A stretch of 64,000 nt of DNA from Picocystis sp. L7 (taxonomy: Eukaryota > Chlorophyta > Picocystophyceae > Picocystales > Picocystaceae). The stretch spans positions 682,001 to 746,000 of the forward strand of contig QXJR01000007.1 in assembly GCA_020975725.1 (NCBI GenBank), given 5' to 3'. The notes beneath the pieces are model-generated. The model worked only from the letters and a program-made list of their open reading frames with translations. It was not told the origin of the DNA and made no database searches. Below, in pieces: positions 45,648 through 54,244 of the stretch (positions are counted from its first letter, which is position 1; each line of letters begins with the position of its first letter). The position numbers and the translations under genes are program-made.

Positions 45648-46559
45648 TCAAGACATCATGGCTTTCATGAGTCCTCCCAGCATCCCCATGGGGTTGTCCC
45701 CACCTCCAAAGTGGGCCTGTACGATGCGATTGCACAGGGTTTTGATGCCCTTGTCTCTCTTGATGTCTTGCTCGTACTTTTGGCAGAGCATTCGGAACAG
45801 TTCTTTGGATTTCCTCTTGATGGCGGTGATGGAGAACTTGCCAAAGAGCCCGAGTTGCGTCTCCATGAGGGTTGGATCTTCCAGTCCTTCCACGAACTTG
45901 ATTCGCATCTGTTCAGCATCGTCGCAGTTGTTCACGAGCAGCATTTCGAGTATCCCTTTCACGCCCACGACGTCGACGTCTTCCTTCTTCCCTTTCTTGG
46001 CCAGTTCCAGCAGCGCCGCTGCGAACTCTTCTGGTGCGTGTGCACGTGCGTAGTGCGCCGACGCTTCGGCCAACAAGGCGGTTCCCAAGGTTTCCCACAA
46101 GAACTTGGCGATCCAGTGGTGCCATTTCGCGGCCACTTGGTCTCTTTCGACGTCTCCTTCTTCCTTCTGCTCCTTCCCTTCGATCCACTTGATGGCGGCG
46201 TTGGACACCTTCAAGGCGGCGTCCACGTGTGTCGGCAAGGCGTCCATCTTCAGCGCCTGTTCGTCCACCGTTTGGCGCGGCAATGCGTCCAGGACCTCGT
46301 CCACGCGCTCCACGCTCTTCCTGCCCGCATCCACTTCGTCTCTCGCGTAGTATTCGAGCATGAGCATGGCGAGTTCTTCTCCGCATCGCACGTGTCCGTG
46401 TCGGAGCATGGCCTTGGCTCCTTCCAGCGCCACGTCCATGGCCTCTTCTCCTTTCTTCTTGTTTCTCAACCGATGGAACAGCGTCTTGTAGCTCTCGTGC
46501 GCCTCGTAGTACCCTCCTTCCGACACCTGGTCCGACAACCGCGCGCGCATTCGTTCCAT
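45648..46559 (-). CDS. GET4: GET4 (tail-anchored protein insertion factor)
   Basis: 303 residues from the ATG at 46559 (MERMRARLSDQV). Upstream the frame stays open to 46844 but is hydrophobic filler. All-alpha TPR-like solenoid of GET4/TRC35: VSEGGYYEAHESYKTLFHRL, GEELAMLMLEYYARD, a Lys/Glu-rich insert (IEGKEQKEEGDVERDQ), WHHWIAKFLWETLGTALLAEASAHYARA, and the C-terminal LLVNNCDDAEQMRIKF..., MLGGLMKAMMS. GET4 with GET5/UBL4 and SGTA passes tail-anchored membrane proteins to GET3 in the cytosol. Length (303) is close to yeast GET4 (312). Its 3' end lies 178 bp from the convergent AGE-family stop. Confidence 0.87.
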   Translation of the reverse strand: MERMRARLSDQVSEGGYYEAHESYKTLFHRLRNKKKGEEAMDVALEGAKAMLRHGHVRCGEELAMLMLEYYARDEVDAGRKSVERVDEVLDALPRQTVDEQALKMDALPTHVDAALKVSNAAIKWIEGKEQKEEGDVERDQVAAKWHHWIAKFLWETLGTALLAEASAHYARAHAPEEFAAALLELAKKGKKEDVDVVGVKGILEMLLVNNCDDAEQMRIKFVEGLEDPTLMETQLGLFGKFSITAIKRKSKELFRMLCQKYEQDIKRDKGIKTLCNRIVQAHFGGGDNPMGMLGGLMKAMMS

Positions 46560-48478
46560 CGCGTCCACGCCACCACCGACACCTGCACGAATGGTTCCAA
46601 CTCTCACCAAGACACAAAGACACACCAAACACAACACCACGGTTCGCACATCCCACACCCACCCAAACCGGAACCATGAGAGGAACAACAAGGAACCAAG
46701 CAGGAACACCACGGAATCGGGAATCGTGGAAGAACCATGAGAGGAACCATGGGAGGAAGGAGGGTCATGTGGGAACCAGAAGCAAGGCATGGGAGGGCGA
46801 ATGGATCCATGCGGATCCGTGGAACCGAGCGACCGTGGCAACAAGTCGCAATCGCACCAAGTGCATGGAACGGTTCAAGGCATCCCTCTGTCGTCACACA
46901 CCACGGAGGGGGGGTGGGGCAAGAGAAAAAGGAACGTACCGTCGCAAACAAGACCTCGAACTTCACCGCGTAGAAAGATACGTATCATCGGACCATGAAC
47001 GAAGGGAAGCAAGATCATGGGAAAGGAAATGTAAGCAATGCGCACGGGAGTGGGGAATGCCGTTGGAACGTCACCGTGGCAACATCAACCAAGCGTGCAA
47101 GCCGAAATCTCATCCCCACTCGATCCGCGGATGCAAGCATGTCTCATGACCACGGTCTTCAACAGCGGGCAAGACCTCCAAGAAGCGTGTAGGCACCTTT
47201 GCACACGCACAATCAAGCCCGAATGCACGGGCATGGAACAATACGACGTGCGTGGCCCAAGAGTTGGCGTCTTTCACGAACCACCCTACGAGTGCGTCAC
47301 TCCGGGGGTGCTTAGTGCATCCATCTCATCCATCGTCGAATCGGTTCTCCGCCATTTTGCTCGTGCTTTTCGTTTAAGGATACTCGAATGGTAAACGACA
47401 CAACACGATTTTTATGTAGGGTCGAAATTTGGCAAGCAAGAGCACAACACGCGTGTTCAACGAAGAAAAGCCAAATCAATATCCAACACGATGCAATCTT
47501 GTTTCTTCTCTACACGGGCTATCGAGAATGGTTCAAACATCACAATTCCAATCCATTCGAACGACAACGGTCTTCTTTCAAAGCAAGAAATAGAGGTGAG
47601 TGCCAAGTCCGTTGTTTCCACACGTAAGCATAAACTTGCTATGCCTCAACGTGCTGTTTTCCCTTGCTAGTAGGACGAAAGTCTAGCAACCTACATTGCA
47701 TCGAACTGATGCACAGTTTACGCTTCGATGACGAGAGCAAACTGCTTGCACACACGCCAGAGAGGACCTCAGAGTTTCTTGATTCCTCTTCATTTTCAAC
47801 GAAGGAAAGAGTACTCGCAAATCATCCTCGCTTCAAATATGATTGTTCGCTTCTAATGCTTTCCATATGAGGCTTCCAAAGAGAGACCCTGCCTGCGACG
47901 AGGTTGGTGGTGGAAAGTTGCATAGAGTGATCCATTGCAAAGAACGTGGGATCGAACGAAGCTATTGTGGAAGTTCCTTTCCGCATTTGGAATGACGAAG
48001 AATGAGTGTCGTATGTCGCTCATGACATGGAGCCAAAAGTATCGATGAAATTGTGGGGGCAGGATTGAGAAGTTTCGCATAGCCGTTGTTGTAAATATTC
48101 GTAAATCCTCGCCACCCAACCGCACTCACGTGCATTCAGTGTACTAACAAAACAGGACCAAGCGATCTTTCTATGGGCCAACATGAGGTCGAGCAGCCTT
48201 CATTTTACTTCAATCCTTTGGTATAGTCCATGTACAACTGCCTTACACTGTTGCCTCGCTGCAAATGCATTGGGATGAATTGACGAAGGACTCGCAACCA
48301 AGGAAGCAAAGGTGAATCAGTAGCTCCATCCAGGCCACATTATCAATGTCGATTGCTTCCCTCGGCAAATCCACGAGTGCGAGTAAACATACGTCTTTCT
48401 TGACCTTTGCTTGGGCCCATGCCAAAACTCGGGTGTAATTTGGCGGGAGTGGTGTTCATTCATCCATCCTCGGTTGTG
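46560..48478. other. 1.9-kb AT-richer intergenic stretch, no supported gene
   Basis: 46560-46980 is the GC-richer promoter side of GET4, with ACCATGGGAGGA-like short repeats near 46735-46760. From about 47000 to 48400 only short frames exist and none looks protein-like. In texture it resembles 1300-2280 and 16800-18300. No RNA gene recognised. Confidence 0.45.
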
Positions 48479-49162
48479 ATGGCGTCGGTCATCCGACGAG
48501 GCGGCCAGAACGTCAATGTGGCGGGCACGCGAGTGTTCTTCCAGGTGCTGCGCAAGAACAAGGCGTGGCTGCTCCCACACTTGCGTGTGCAGCACGTGGG
48601 CGAGGTGGACTGGCGAGCACTCGCAGACGCCGGATTCGAAGGCTGCATTTTCGATAAGGACAACACCATCACTGCACCTTATTCCATGCAAGCGGCTCCC
48701 GGTGGAGTGGAAGAAGGACTGGCACGGTGCATGGAAGCGTTTGATGGCCGTGTGGCTGTGCTTAGCAACTCGGCAGGGTTGAAGCAGTTTGATCCAGACG
48801 GCCACGAAGCAGAGGCCATCGAACAAGCGTTGGGGATCCCTGTCCTCAGGCATGCCAAGAAAAAGCCGGATGGAGATAAGGAAGAATTGGAGCAGCACTT
48901 TGATTGTAGAGTAGAACACCTTGTCATGGTAGGCGACCGTCTGCTTACAGATATGGTCTACGGGAATCGTCTCGGGATGCTTACTATCATGCCTGAACCC
49001 ATCACTACTCAGGGAGAACCCGTCACGGTCAAGTGGTCTAGGGCACTGGAAAGAAGGCTCGATCGAAGATATTGTAGGAAAGGTATTCAGCCACTGGCGC
49101 ATCCTCTTGTGCCTGATGCAAGCAAACTGGAGTCCTTCGTCCTGCGAAACGACCGCGAGTGA
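48479..49162 (+). CDS. GEP4-type mitochondrial phosphatidylglycerophosphate phosphatase
   Basis: 227 residues from the ATG at 48479 (MASVIRRGGQNVNV); an in-frame ATG at 48419 would add 20 hydrophobic residues. HAD-superfamily PGP phosphatase of the GEP4/YqeG group: GCIFDKDNTITAPY (nucleophile and acid Asp), VLSNSAG (motif II), AKKKPDGDKEE (motif III Lys) and VMVGDRLLTDMVYGNRLGM (motif IV). The enzyme removes the phosphate of phosphatidylglycerophosphate to make phosphatidylglycerol, needed for cardiolipin in mitochondria and for thylakoid membranes in plastids. The short basic leader is compatible with either organelle. Confidence 0.88.
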   Translation: MASVIRRGGQNVNVAGTRVFFQVLRKNKAWLLPHLRVQHVGEVDWRALADAGFEGCIFDKDNTITAPYSMQAAPGGVEEGLARCMEAFDGRVAVLSNSAGLKQFDPDGHEAEAIEQALGIPVLRHAKKKPDGDKEELEQHFDCRVEHLVMVGDRLLTDMVYGNRLGMLTIMPEPITTQGEPVTVKWSRALERRLDRRYCRKGIQPLAHPLVPDASKLESFVLRNDRE

Positions 49163-50180
49163 TCCTTTCTAGGTCGTGTGAGTTTTTCCACTGCTGAATG
49201 CTCGATTCGAGGTTAAGCAGCAGAGACGCCAGTGAGCGGAAAGATGGTGTGAGCAAAGAGCCAACCTAGATATTTGGGCGATGCTTTCTTGCAAGCTACG
49301 CCATCCTAGCAAACAGTCATACCGAGCTTGCGCAAGATACAAGGTGAGCAGTGCAACGGTTTTGTTGGTTTTGTGGGTGTGGCACAAGGATTTTCCGCTC
49401 GGCAGAATTCGTTTTTCATTCTGGTCATTGCAACGGCTACGTTCAGGGTGGCTATTTGAAGGTTCTTTGGTGCTGGCCTTTCTTTCCCTCTGGTTGTGGA
49501 TAGCTTAGTGCCCTACTCCGATTGAGTCCGGATGTTGCGCTCTGTTCCTGGATGATCGATTGAAGTGGGCGGGCAACGAATGTCGTAGTTTTGACTTGCG
49601 AGCCAAGGGAGTTTGAAATCTGCGTCTTGGCCTCTTATTCTCGTCGACCGATCCATCCACGACCAGGGCTAAGGTTGGCGGTTTTGGGGGTGGGCAACCC
49701 GGGCACGTGTGCGGCACGGGCGCAGATAGAAAAGGGATGACATATCCTCAACAGGGCCGGACCACGTGGCTTTTCTGAATCTACGATTGAAATGGGAAGA
49801 TCTCCTCCTGTTGGACACCATGTCAAACGTCTCAAACACCGGGTGGCTGGACCATCCTTCACAGCCGAAACACGCCCGTGTCGCGAATGCCTGTTCCCCC
49901 ATGATTCCATGTTTTTTCTTCCCCCTTCACAGGCGCATGTTTCATGACACACATCTGCTGTGCATTCCCTTCTCCTCCACCTTCCCTGTCCACCACCCGT
50001 TTAGGACTTTCTTGTCCACCAGAAGAGCATGGATGGGTCCACACCATTGCCAACCGCAGGGAGAAGATTCTCCCTCTCGGAGGGAGGGGGGGCAATCCCC
50101 ACGTCATCCAGAAGGATTCACTTGGGACGAGTGGACCGACGTACAGGAGCGCACTTTGGACGGTCGAAACCAGCCGAAAG
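49163..50180. other. 1.0-kb intergenic stretch, no supported gene
   Basis: Between GEP4 and CHLG (both +). The CHLG frame is open back to 49944, but that part is not leader-like. A short inverted sequence GGAGGGAGGGGGG occurs near 50080. It should contain the CHLG promoter. Confidence 0.45.
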
Positions 50181-51290
50181 ATGGCCATGCGCGTGGCCGT
50201 GACGTCCATGCGTGCGCCTGGATGGACGAAAAGGAAGGTTCCCGCACGGGAGGCGAGGGGGAACCGAGCAGGACGCGTCCAGGTGCGTGCCAAGGCGGAG
50301 AGCCAAGAAGAGAAGGAGAAGATCACCTACGGTGGGAGGGCACAGCAGCTCCTGGGATTCCGACAGGCAGAAGGTGCCGACAAAGCCTCCAAACTGGAAC
50401 TGCAGATCCAGCTGATGAAACCTGGCACGTGGATCCCAGTGTGTTGGGGTGTGATCTGCGGAGCTGCGGCCTCGGGGAACTTCCACTGGATCGAAGATTT
50501 CCCCAGAGACGTCCTGCTGTCTACCGCTTGCATCGTTCTCTCTGGACCTTGTTTGACGGGGTTCACGCAAGTGATCAACGATTGGTATGACCGAGATCTG
50601 GACGCCATCAACGAGCCCAACCGACCCATCCCGTCAGGAAGAATCACCGGCCAAGATGTGCTGGTGCAAGCCCTGTTCCTGATGTTCAGTGGTTGGGGTC
50701 TGGCGCTGTACTTGGACAACTATGTCGGACACGATTTCCCTACATTGACATCCATCGCGCTGTTTGGAACGTTCATCAGCTACATCTATTCCGCCCCTCC
50801 GCTCAAGCTGAAACAGAACGGATGGCAAGGGACCTATGCCCTCGGCGCCTCCTACATCGCACTCCCCTGGTGGGCCGGACAAAGCCTCTTTGGTGAACTG
50901 TCGCTGGAAATCATTGTTCTCACTCTGATGTACTCCATAGCTGGACTGGGCATCGCCATCGTCAACGATTTCAAGAGCATCGAGGGGGACAGGGAGCTGG
51001 GTTTGAAGTCGCTTCCCGTGGTCTTTGGTGTCGAAAAAGCAAAGTACATTACAGTGGGCACCATTGATACCTTTCAGCTTGCCGTGGCAGCCTATCTCTG
51101 GGCCATAGACTCCAAGCCGTATGCGTTGGTGCTTTTGGGCCTGATTGCTCCGCAGATCTATGCGCAAATCAAGTACTTCCTGCCGGACCCCATCAAAAAC
51201 GATGTCGCGTATCAGGCCAGAGCGCAGCCTTTCCTTGTGCTTGGCATTTTGACGACCGCCCTTGCCATTGGGCACAACCCGTACCATTGA
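50181..51290 (+). CDS. CHLG: Chlorophyll synthase
   Basis: 369 residues from the ATG at 50181. Transit peptide MAMRVAVTSMRAPGWTKRKV onward, basic with no acidic residue up to Glu22. UbiA prenyltransferase core with about eight to nine TMs: GTWIPVCWGVICGAAASGNF, the first Asp-rich motif NDWYDRDLDAINEPNRPIPS, IYSAPPLKLKQNGWQGTYAL, WWAGQSLFG and the second motif NDFKSIEGDRELGLKSLP. The enzyme esterifies chlorophyllide a with phytyl or geranylgeranyl diphosphate in the thylakoid membrane, the last step of chlorophyll synthesis. The length after transit removal matches cyanobacterial and plant ChlG. Confidence 0.96.
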   Translation: MAMRVAVTSMRAPGWTKRKVPAREARGNRAGRVQVRAKAESQEEKEKITYGGRAQQLLGFRQAEGADKASKLELQIQLMKPGTWIPVCWGVICGAAASGNFHWIEDFPRDVLLSTACIVLSGPCLTGFTQVINDWYDRDLDAINEPNRPIPSGRITGQDVLVQALFLMFSGWGLALYLDNYVGHDFPTLTSIALFGTFISYIYSAPPLKLKQNGWQGTYALGASYIALPWWAGQSLFGELSLEIIVLTLMYSIAGLGIAIVNDFKSIEGDRELGLKSLPVVFGVEKAKYITVGTIDTFQLAVAAYLWAIDSKPYALVLLGLIAPQIYAQIKYFLPDPIKNDVAYQARAQPFLVLGILTTALAIGHNPYH

Positions 51291-51330
51291 AGTGATCGCA
51301 TTGTATTTGCCGGTGCCAAGTATGAATAAT

Positions 51331-51801
51331 CTAGCTATCTGGATGAGTGTGTGTCGAATTCGATACGTGGCAAGCGTTGCTTTCTTCTTCCGTGCGCATG
51401 GACTGCCATTCTTCGACGACCGACTCGAGGGAATCCAACTTCTCATGGAGATTTCCACACAACGTTTCCAGTGTGGACTTCCTGTGCATCACCTCTGTAC
51501 AGTCTGCTTTGTTCTTGGCTTTCTGGAGGTCGATCCGCTTGACAAGACCTCGCAGTCTGGCGTTGGTTTCACGGATTTGGGCATGCACGGCATTGATGGA
51601 GGCGCAGGTGTTGTAGTTGTCCACCTCTGCTTGCTTGGTCTTTTCTTTCACCTGGTTCAATCGAGTCTCGAGCTCGTCCACGAATTCCTGCAACTTCCGA
51701 TGGTGGACCTTCAGCCGCAAGTTCACCTCTTCTTCGCATCGCAGCTCGGCGTTCGCCTTCCTCCAATGCATCCATCCGTCTCCCTCTCCGCTCTCGTCCA
51801 T
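51331..51801 (-). CDS. Small coiled-coil protein (156 aa)
   Basis: 156 residues from the ATG at 51801 (MDESGEGDGWMHWRKAN), 40 bp from the convergent CHLG stop. Nearly all helical coiled coil from residue 15 to 145: CEEEVNLRLKVHHRKLQEFV, DELETRLNQVKEKTKQAE, RGLVKRIDLQKAKNKAD, NLHEKLDSLESVVEEW. No other domain. Size and layout are in the range of small ciliary or trafficking coiled-coil subunits such as IFT20, with an EFVDEL stretch in a comparable place, but this resemblance is weak and not claimed as homology. It is divergent from the JmjC gene with 294 bp between starts. Confidence 0.65.
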   Translation of the reverse strand: MDESGEGDGWMHWRKANAELRCEEEVNLRLKVHHRKLQEFVDELETRLNQVKEKTKQAEVDNYNTCASINAVHAQIRETNARLRGLVKRIDLQKAKNKADCTEVMHRKSTLETLCGNLHEKLDSLESVVEEWQSMRTEEESNACHVSNSTHTHPDS

Positions 51802-52095
51802 GGCGAAGCTCCTCGATGCGCCGAAAGGCGCGCAATGGCGGACGAGACGATGCGAATATAACGAATATTCGCAGCGAAGCACGAACCAAAGCACGACCGA
51901 AGCACGGCCCCCTTCCCTTCCGAATCTTCCACGAAGAAACTCGATCAAAATCGATTTTTATTCGAGACTTTGCCCTCAATGGTACGAAAATATCGATAGG
52001 TTCGGAGAGGGCCGATCGGGCGTTCGGAACCATAATCGAGATCTTTTCCGGAGATCTCGTTCGTTTGGTGGAATAAATCGAGATCTTTGCGAAAT
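51802..52095. promoter_or_regulatory. Divergent promoter, small coiled-coil gene / JmjC gene
   Basis: 294 bp, AT-richer than its surroundings. It is studded with ATCGA-type repeats and holds a hairpin with perfect 8-bp arms CGAGATCT (52037-52044) and AGATCTCG (52052-52059). A second ATCGAGATCTTT follows at 52076-52087. Confidence 0.5.
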
Positions 52096-53412
52096 ATGGG
52101 AAGAGGTATCGATGAGGCGGGCATGGCCGAGTGGCCAATTCGACGCGACTGCGCCGAGGCGATGGCGCGCGATGGTGCGCCATCTCCGAAGCGAAAGCGG
52201 GAGGAAGGCGTTCTGAACGAATATAGAGGGGTGCATGTCGAATCCACGTCAACCGTGGCGGAGCTGAACGGCGAGAAGCGACCCCACGCGGATGCATTCT
52301 TCCGACAGTACGTGTCGGAAAGGAAACCAGTCGTGCTTCGGAACTGCGTCCCAGACGATGCGTTTCGAGCGAATCGATGGACGTTGTCGTATTTGAAGGA
52401 AAAGGCCGGAGAGGTCGACGTGCGCGTGGAGGTCCGCACCGACGGCCAGAAGCGAGGATTCGGGGAAGGAAACTTCATCCGCACCAAGATGGCGGCGTTG
52501 GTGGATCAATTGGCTGCTGGTGAACAGAAATGGTACATGACCACACAAGACGCTGGAGAGGACGAGACAGGAAGACCCGCTTTGCTGGGACCCCCTCTGA
52601 ATGCCCTGACCGAAGATTTTCCTCTGCGTCCTGATCTGCTTCGCACGTTGGTTCCATCCACGTTGAATATATGGATGGGATCCTCTTCAACGGGATCGAG
52701 CAGCGGACTTCACCACGATCAACACGACAACCTGTACTGCCTGCTTCAAGGGAAGAAAGAATTCAAAGCCTTCTCTCCAGAAAACGCCGCCAAGATGCAA
52801 ACCTACGGTGAAATTGCGCACATTCATCCGAACGGCAGGATCAACTATGCAAACCATCCAACCCGTGCAGATGGAGCCTCGCTCGATGCCGATGTGCAAC
52901 TGAAAACTGTGCAAAGACGGAAAAAGGCCGAGGAGGAAGTGGAGAATGCAGAAGTGGCCGTTGCTGCCGGAAAGGAGGGGGCAGAGGACCGCCTGGCGAA
53001 AGCAGAGCAGGAACTGGAGTTGCTGCTGGATGAAGCGTTGGAACATGGGGACGCATTTTCCTCTGGCGAAGAGGAAGAAGGGGAGGACCTGCAAGAGCGC
53101 ACGGCAGGAGAACCGGACCACTTCTGCAAGGTGAGCAGCGAAGTCCTTGATGTGCCCTACCTCCACTGCACATTGTACCCCGGAGATATGCTGTATCTGC
53201 CTGCAGGATGGTTCCATGAAGTCACCTCCAGCAACATGGATGGAGGATCGGCTTCTGCTGAATCCTCCTATCACATGGCTTTCAACTATTGGTTTCATCC
53301 ACCGGACACCAGAGAGTTCGATCGTCCATACAATAGCACGTATTGGGAAGAGGAATGGGCCGAGCGCTGCATCGACGGCATGGTCCATCCTTCATTGGAT
53401 GCGGATGGTTGA
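52096..53412 (+). CDS. JmjC/cupin-8 2-oxoglutarate oxygenase with acidic insert
   Basis: 438 residues from the ATG at 52096; in-frame ATGs at 52123 and 52162 are alternatives, the last (MARDGAPSPKRKRE) placing an NLS-like KRKR near the start. JmjC fold of the JMJD/cupin-8 type: FRQYVSERKPVVLRNCVPDD, STLNIWMGSSSTGSSSGLHH, the Fe-binding HHDQHDN (HxD), LLQGKKEFKAFSP with the 2OG Lys region, and the distal GDMLYLPAGWFHEVTS His. Between the HxD and the distal His lies an unusual insert of about 85 residues, helical then very acidic (QRRKKAEEEVENAEVAVAAG, SSGEEEEGEDLQE). Members hydroxylate proteins, tRNA or demethylate lysines; the substrate is not predictable here. Confidence 0.85.
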   Translation: MGRGIDEAGMAEWPIRRDCAEAMARDGAPSPKRKREEGVLNEYRGVHVESTSTVAELNGEKRPHADAFFRQYVSERKPVVLRNCVPDDAFRANRWTLSYLKEKAGEVDVRVEVRTDGQKRGFGEGNFIRTKMAALVDQLAAGEQKWYMTTQDAGEDETGRPALLGPPLNALTEDFPLRPDLLRTLVPSTLNIWMGSSSTGSSSGLHHDQHDNLYCLLQGKKEFKAFSPENAAKMQTYGEIAHIHPNGRINYANHPTRADGASLDADVQLKTVQRRKKAEEEVENAEVAVAAGKEGAEDRLAKAEQELELLLDEALEHGDAFSSGEEEEGEDLQERTAGEPDHFCKVSSEVLDVPYLHCTLYPGDMLYLPAGWFHEVTSSNMDGGSASAESSYHMAFNYWFHPPDTREFDRPYNSTYWEEEWAERCIDGMVHPSLDADG

Positions 53413-53653
53413 TTGGTTTGCCTTTCTGGCCCCCGGTTTGGATGCACGCGCAGGCCTTGTCCCCGTGTGAATAAAAAGCTGCATGTTCCAAGAGGATGCC
53501 ATTGTCCACCCTCGCTCTGCACGTCCATGGGAGAGCCACACTGCATCCATTCTTGCTTGCTGGTTGCCATCCATCCCTCCATCCATCGGAAAGGGAAACG
53601 GAGCATTGGCGATGGGGACTGGTGGATGGACTTGGCATCCATTTCCATGTACC

Positions 53654-54244
53654 ATGTCCAAGCGAGCACTGGTGACCGTCGGCACCACGAAGTTCGACGC
53701 ATTGATCCGGTGCGCCTCTCGATCCGTCCGGCGAGAAACACCGGCAAACACACGAGGTGGAGGCTGACCTGTCCGACGAACGCGACCGACGGCGATGCGA
53801 ATCCGAAGCGCGATCGACGACGTGTCGTTCCAATCCCAACTGGTGCAACTCGGATACACCGTCCTCGTCGTGCAGCATGGACGCAGTCCGCCTGTGTCCG
53901 CGAAGATGGATGGGATGGAGGTCCAAGCCTTCGATTTCGTGGCGTCCATGGACGAACAACTGCGCCTGGCGGATCTCGTGATCAGCCATGCAGGTGCTGG
54001 GAGCATCTTTGAAGCCTTGCGTGCCCACAAGAAGCTCTTGGTCGTGGCAAACGACACATTGATGGATGATCACCAGCAGGAACTGGCGCTGGAGCTGGCC
54101 AGGAGGAAGCTGATCGTTCACGGGCATCCGCACCAGCTTTTGCAGTCCTTGAACGAGGCACACGGACAAGATTTATTGACGTACCAGGCTGGCACCGCAG
54201 AAAACATCGCGAAAGAGATCGACATCACCATGGGGTTTGGCTAG
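53654..54244 (+). CDS. ALG13: ALG13, catalytic subunit of UDP-GlcNAc transferase (two exons)
   Basis: Exons 53654-53709 and 53809-54244 (163 residues). Exon 1 encodes MSKRALVTVGTTKFDALI-R; exon 2 continues AIDDVSFQSQLVQLGYTVLV. The joined sequence matches ALG13 (VTVGTTxFDxLI, GYxxLxxQxGR). Further blocks: VASMDEQLRLADLVISHAGA, GSIFEALRAHKKLLVVAND, MDDHQQELALELARR. ALG13 pairs with the membrane subunit ALG14 on the cytosolic face of the ER and adds the second GlcNAc to the dolichol-linked oligosaccharide of N-glycosylation. Length equals the usual single-domain form (about 165). An AATAAA of the preceding JmjC gene lies near 53470. Confidence 0.87.
53710..53808 (+). other. Spliceosomal intron of ALG13 (99 nt, phase 2)
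   Basis: Donor CCG|GTGCGCC, branch-like GGCTGACC (CTGAC 53764-53768), acceptor CGAAG|C; CTGAC lies 40 nt before the end. The unspliced frame stops at 53767. Confidence 0.78.

Noticed and set aside
51331-51801. Identification of the small coiled-coil protein as IFT20
   Set aside because: Only a general coiled-coil resemblance and one EFVDEL-like stretch; not enough for a name.
52117-52245. tRNA-like A-box (TGGCCGAGTGG) in the JmjC 5' region
   Set aside because: No matching acceptor stem and no canonical B-box at a suitable distance; the match lies in or next to the JmjC coding start.
53654-53767. ALG13 as a truncated pseudogene (38-codon frame then stop)
   Set aside because: A 99-nt intron with the shared signals joins it to the frame at 53809 and restores a full-length, family-matching protein.
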